This document shows, one piece after another, positions 5,260 through 6,013 of a DNA stretch of 6,013 nucleotides. Position 1 is the first letter of the stretch; each line of letters begins with the position of its first letter. Origin of the DNA: an uncultured Clostridia bacterium (GTDB taxonomy: Bacteria; Bacillota_A; Clostridia; Christensenellales; CAG-138); the NCBI GenBank assembly GCA_947302865.1, contig CAMYWS010000072.1, positions 1-6,013 on the forward strand, given 5' to 3'. Position numbers and translations under genes: made by a program. The notes under the pieces were generated by a model. The model saw only the letters and a list, made by a program, of their open reading frames with translations. It was not told where the DNA came from and made no database searches.

Positions 5260-6013
5260 ATGGCGGAACGGAAACGGGTATTGCTGCTCGGCGGGACCGG
5301 CGCGATCGGCACGCACGTTGCGCCGGAGCTTGTTCGGCGCGGATTCTCAGTGGTCGTCACCAGCCGGTCGGCGCACGCGTCCGACGTGAGCGGCGTCGAA
5401 TACCGGCAGGGAAACGCAAAGGACGACGCGTTTTTGGATGCGCTTCTTTCGGAACGGTTCGACGCGATCGTCGATTTCATGATCTATACGACCGCCGCGT
5501 TTTCGGCGCGCTGCGAAACGCTTCTTTCCCATACGGACCACTATCTTTTTCTGTCCTCGTACCGCGTCTACGGCGATACGGGCTGCGCGCCGATCACGGA
5601 GGAGAGTCCGCGGCTTTTGGACAGCATCGACGATCCCGAATATCTGAAGACCGACGAATACGGTCTTGCAAAGGCGCGGCAGGAGGATATTCTCAAAGCG
5701 TCGGGACACAAAAACTACACGATCATCCGTCCCTCGATCACGTACGCGGGAGACCGGTTTCAGCTCGGTACGATGGAAGCGAACGAATTCCTCGTCCGTG
5801 CGCTGCACGGCAAGACGGTCGTTTTTCCGAAGGAAATGCTTTCGAAACGCGCCGCCATGACGTGGGCGGGCGACGTCGGGAGAATGATCGCGCGGCTCGT
5901 GCTCAACGAGGCGGCGTTCGGAGAAACATACACCGCGGCGAGCGCGGAGACTGTCACATGGAACAACGTGCTGAAGATCTATCAGAAGATCCTCGGCATG
6001 CAGGTGAAATACG
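5260..6013 (+). CDS. NAD(P)-dependent epimerase/dehydratase-like SDR protein, N-terminal part (3' end outside window)
   Basis: At least 251 residues, running open off the right edge. The Rossmann fold starts at RVLLLGGTGAIGTHVAPELV with glycine motif GGTGAIG (11-17). The active site resembles extended SDRs: FLSSYRVYG (97-105, Ser in SS) and Y134-GLA-K138 (YxxxK), then IIRPSITYAGDR (155-166) and DVGRMIARLVLNEAAFGETY (205-224). NAD(P) binding is well supported. The reaction, whether epimerisation, dehydration or reduction of a nucleotide sugar, is not decided by these motifs. It starts 5 bases after the ThDP enzyme stop, which suggests the two act in one pathway, possibly on a keto-sugar intermediate. 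ATG 5260 is preferred because the glycine motif then follows after ten residues and GGTGA precedes it; GTG 5251 would add three residues. Confidence 0.85.
   Translation, partial: MAERKRVLLLGGTGAIGTHVAPELVRRGFSVVVTSRSAHASDVSGVEYRQGNAKDDAFLDALLSERFDAIVDFMIYTTAAFSARCETLLSHTDHYLFLSSYRVYGDTGCAPITEESPRLLDSIDDPEYLKTDEYGLAKARQEDILKASGHKNYTIIRPSITYAGDRFQLGTMEANEFLVRALHGKTVVFPKEMLSKRAAMTWAGDVGRMIARLVLNEAAFGETYTAASAETVTWNNVLKIYQKILGMQVKY

Overview
The window is a tightly packed, all-plus-strand segment of a cell-surface polysaccharide gene cluster. It holds five genes or gene parts with almost no intergenic space: the 3' end of an ABC-2 polysaccharide export permease (Wzm/TagG type), its ATPase (Wzt/TagH type), a family 2 glycosyltransferase, a 989-residue ORF, and the 5' part of an NAD(P)-dependent epimerase/dehydratase-like protein of the SDR fold. 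The large ORF joins a polysaccharide pyruvyltransferase domain to a complete MenD-like thiamine diphosphate (ThDP) enzyme. Gaps or overlaps between genes are 9, 15, -4 and 5 bases, which fits one transcript with translational coupling. No promoter, terminator, RNA gene, mobile element or CRISPR was seen. No stretch over 300 bases lacks a gene.

Organism: the DNA is GC-rich, with strong G/C preference at third codon positions. The protein style (GT2, pyruvyltransferase and export proteins) resembles high-GC anaerobic Clostridia (Bacillota) from gut or rumen. This is an impression from memory of such proteins, not a proven placement.

Layout: 1-389 permease C-terminus; 399-1202 export ATPase; 1218-2288 GT2; 2285-5254 pyruvyltransferase plus ThDP enzyme; 5260 to the window end SDR protein. 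Working together, the GT2 would add a sugar to a lipid-linked glycan. The pyruvyltransferase would place a ketal-linked pyruvate on it. The ThDP enzyme and SDR protein would plausibly make an unusual precursor or modification. The ABC transporter would export the finished chain.

The most interesting point is the 989-residue ORF. Its two halves each have the full length of a stand-alone enzyme and are joined by a Pro/Glu-rich stretch. A good Shine-Dalgarno sequence sits 6 bases before an in-frame ATG (3602) exactly at the start of the ThDP half. So it may be a true fusion, a gene pair merged by stop-codon loss, or one ORF giving two products. The ThDP half keeps the cofactor-binding residues, but residues corresponding to the substrate-binding arginines of menaquinone MenD appear to be missing, so a different carboligation or decarboxylation reaction is likely.
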